This document shows, piece after piece, positions 6,452 to 7,487 of a stretch of DNA of 7,487 nucleotides (position 1 is the first letter of the stretch; the number at the start of each line of letters is the position of its first letter). Source of the DNA: JAVVFH01 sp032250585 (lineage in GTDB: Bacteria > Pseudomonadota > Gammaproteobacteria > Xanthomonadales > SZUA-36); assembly GCA_032250585.1 (NCBI GenBank), contig JAVVFH010000169.1:1-7487 (forward strand), written 5' to 3'. The translations under genes and the position numbers were made by a program. A model generated the notes under the pieces. It did no database searches, was not told where the DNA came from, and worked only from the letters and a program-made list of their open reading frames with translations.

Positions 6452-6816
6452 ATGAAATGGTCCTGGAAAGTCGGCCGCATCGCCGGCATCGTCGCCATCG
6501 AGAAAACCCCGGCGAACCGCGCGAGGAAGCCATCATCGCGATCGCCGGACCGGGCGTCAGCCTGGGAATCGCAGCGCTGCTGTGGCTGGTACTGATCGCC
6601 ATCTTCATCTGGATCGGCGCAACCGCCGAAGCCGGCATGGTTGGCGTCAAATCCGTGCTGACGAAAATTCCGGCCGACAAGGCCATGCTGACGGATTTCG
6701 AAACCCTGGAAAACGACGAATCGCTGGCGCGCGCGATCGACCTCGACAACGTGAGCGAACTGCTGCGCATCAACAAGGCGCTGGAAGAGCACGAAGAAGG
6801 GGTCTGGAAGATCTGA
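6452..6816 (+). pseudogene. Remnant of an M50 site-2 protease with CBS domains (internal deletions plus frameshift)
   Basis: The piece from ATG 6452 reads MKWSWKVGRIAGI, the typical start of proteobacterial site-2 proteases, and then jumps straight to VAIEKTPAN, which belongs after the HExxH segment. At about 6515-6519 the frame must shift (one base appears lost) to continue PREEAIIAIAGPGVSLGI, the family's conserved AGP block. A second jump near 6586-6600 leads to FIWIGATAEAGMV, losing the helices with the LPxFPMDGGR motif. A third near 6736-6748 goes from the start of the CBS region to NVSELLRINKALEEHEE, the normal C-terminus. About 121 codons remain of an intact length I recall as about 370-390. 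HExxH, the catalytic Asp and nearly all of both CBS domains are absent, so it cannot be a protease. A plus-strand frame starting at GTG 6421 could still yield a 131-aa product with one hydrophobic helix. There is no clear Shine-Dalgarno for ATG 6452. Confidence 0.72.
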
Positions 6817-6870
6817 GGTGCTTCCGGGGGTTGTTGCGGTAGCGCCTTTAAGCGGGCGTTTGCGGGGACG

Positions 6871-6893
6871 GTAGGAGCTAGCGTAGCTCGCGA
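6871..6893. repeat. REP-like palindromic element
   Basis: The element opens with GTAGGAGC and closes with GCTCGCGA, around the core GAGCTA-GCG-TAGCTC, a perfect 6-bp stem with a 3-base loop. The layout matches the REP elements of Pseudomonas and relatives (GTAGGAGC...GCGA). Such elements lie between genes, as here between the protease remnant and the convergent gene, and are spread by RAYT transposases. No RAYT gene is in the window. Confidence 0.6.
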
Positions 6894-6896
6894 CCA

Positions 6897-6930
6897 CCGC
6901 CACCCCCGGTTGCACGACCGGGGGTGGCGG
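6897..6930 (-). terminator. Perfect 13-bp-stem GC-rich hairpin, probable terminator
   Basis: CCGCCACCCCCGG (6897-6909) pairs perfectly with 6918-6930 around an 8-base loop, TTGCACGA. It starts seven bases beyond the stop of the minus-strand gene ending at 6938, the right place for that gene's terminator. There is no T-run on either side, so termination would rely on stem strength alone; it could equally stabilise the mRNA 3' end. The REP-like element abuts it three bases away. Confidence 0.6.
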
Positions 6931-6937
6931 CCGGGCC

Positions 6938-7487
6938 TTATTCGGGCTCGTAGGGTTCGAGCCGCGCGGTCAGTGAAACGATGTAGTACTGGGTGAATCC
7001 TTCGAAGCCGGAATCGGTGCCGGCGATGAGCCAGAGGGTGCCATCGTCGCTGGTGCTGACCAGCATCGGCTGGCCCTCGGTGGTGAGCGTCCTCAGTTCG
7101 TAGTCGACGTCGACTCCGTTTGCGCAGTCCTGACTGTTGGCCAGGGTGCCGGCCACGCGCGCATTCACGCCCTCCTGCGACTGGATGCCGAAGTCGATAT
7201 TCAGCCGCAGCCAGCCGTCCACAGGGTCAACCTCGGCCACCGGCTCTTCGCCCGCCGCACCGAGCTTAACGTACACACTGTCGCCCGGCGAACCTCCAAT
7301 ACCCGAGCAGCCGTGGGGCACATTGGTCGCGAGTTCGGCTTCCACTTCGACCCGATAGAGGGTGTCCGGCAGCAGCCCGCGCACGGGCTTCGTCACCAGC
7401 ATGGCCAGGTCGTCCGAGCGGTTGTGGCCGGTGAGGCGCAGGCCGGCGAAGTCGGACAGTGGCACCGGCAGCAATTCGCGCCGGTAA
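6938..7487 (-). CDS. Conserved protein of unknown function, 5' end beyond the window
   Basis: The frame stays open to the last base, so the N-terminus, and any signal peptide, is missing; 183 codons are visible. A TTG at 7474 is possible as a start but cuts into the conserved part. I recognise a family without a named function from the spaced motifs GHNRSDDLAML, LLPDTLYRVEVEAELATN, GCSGIGGSPGDSVYVKLGA, NIDFGIQSQ and the near-terminal GTDSGFEG. Charged residues alternate with hydrophobic ones in short strands, which suggests a beta-sandwich. Two Cys residues (in HGCSG and QDCAN) could pair if the protein is exported. No catalytic motif is evident. Members I recall are secreted or lipoproteins, so export is an inference here. 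The stop is TAA at 6938, followed by the strong hairpin. Confidence 0.72.
   Translation of the reverse strand, partial: YRRELLPVPLSDFAGLRLTGHNRSDDLAMLVTKPVRGLLPDTLYRVEVEAELATNVPHGCSGIGGSPGDSVYVKLGAAGEEPVAEVDPVDGWLRLNIDFGIQSQEGVNARVAGTLANSQDCANGVDVDYELRTLTTEGQPMLVSTSDDGTLWLIAGTDSGFEGFTQYYIVSLTARLEPYEPE

Noticed and set aside
6507..6523. Programmed -1 frameshift as the explanation of the break in the protease remnant
   Set aside because: There is no X XXY YYZ slippery heptamer or obvious pausing structure at the break, and the three surrounding deletions already remove the active site.

Overview
The window is high-GC DNA (my estimate, low to mid 60s percent) that reads like a gammaproteobacterial chromosome. 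The clues are a MltD-type lipoprotein transglycosylase, FolE2, a Pseudomonas-like REP palindrome and a protein of the proteobacterial host-attachment family. No genus can be fixed from this. I see no phage, integron, CRISPR, rRNA or tRNA signal.

Layout. Bases 1-125 hold nothing I can name. A sigma70-like promoter (126-153) precedes a two-gene cell-wall unit on the plus strand: an outer-membrane lytic transglycosylase with three LysM domains (mltD, 186-1766) and, 3 bp later, a secreted M23 metallopeptidase (1770-2615). This unit converges on folE2 (2635-3624, minus), a zinc-independent-type GTP cyclohydrolase. folE2 diverges from a plus-strand RNA-repair pair, archease (3820-4272) and RtcB RNA ligase (4302-5732). 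Twelve bases after rtcB, and pointing towards it, ends a host-attachment family gene (5745-6230, minus) of the class related to bacterial eRF1-like proteins.

The right end looks decayed. Bases 6452-6816 are a heavily deleted, frameshifted remnant of an M50/CBS site-2 protease. After it come a REP-like palindrome (6871-6893) and a perfect 13-bp-stem hairpin (6897-6930). The hairpin sits just beyond the stop of a minus-strand conserved secreted-type protein of unknown function (6938 to the window edge).

How the genes work together. MltD cleaves glycan strands, and the M23 protein probably acts on or binds peptide cross-links, so the two make a natural cell-wall remodelling pair. Archease activates RtcB by promoting its guanylylation with GTP, and RtcB seals 2',3'-cyclic-phosphate and 5'-OH RNA ends. 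FolE2 uses GTP to begin folate and queuosine-precursor synthesis. The nearby eRF1-like candidate raises a possible, unproven link to translation or ribosome repair. The two most informative items are the site-2 protease remnant and the archease/RtcB/host-attachment neighbourhood. I found no clearly new multi-gene system.
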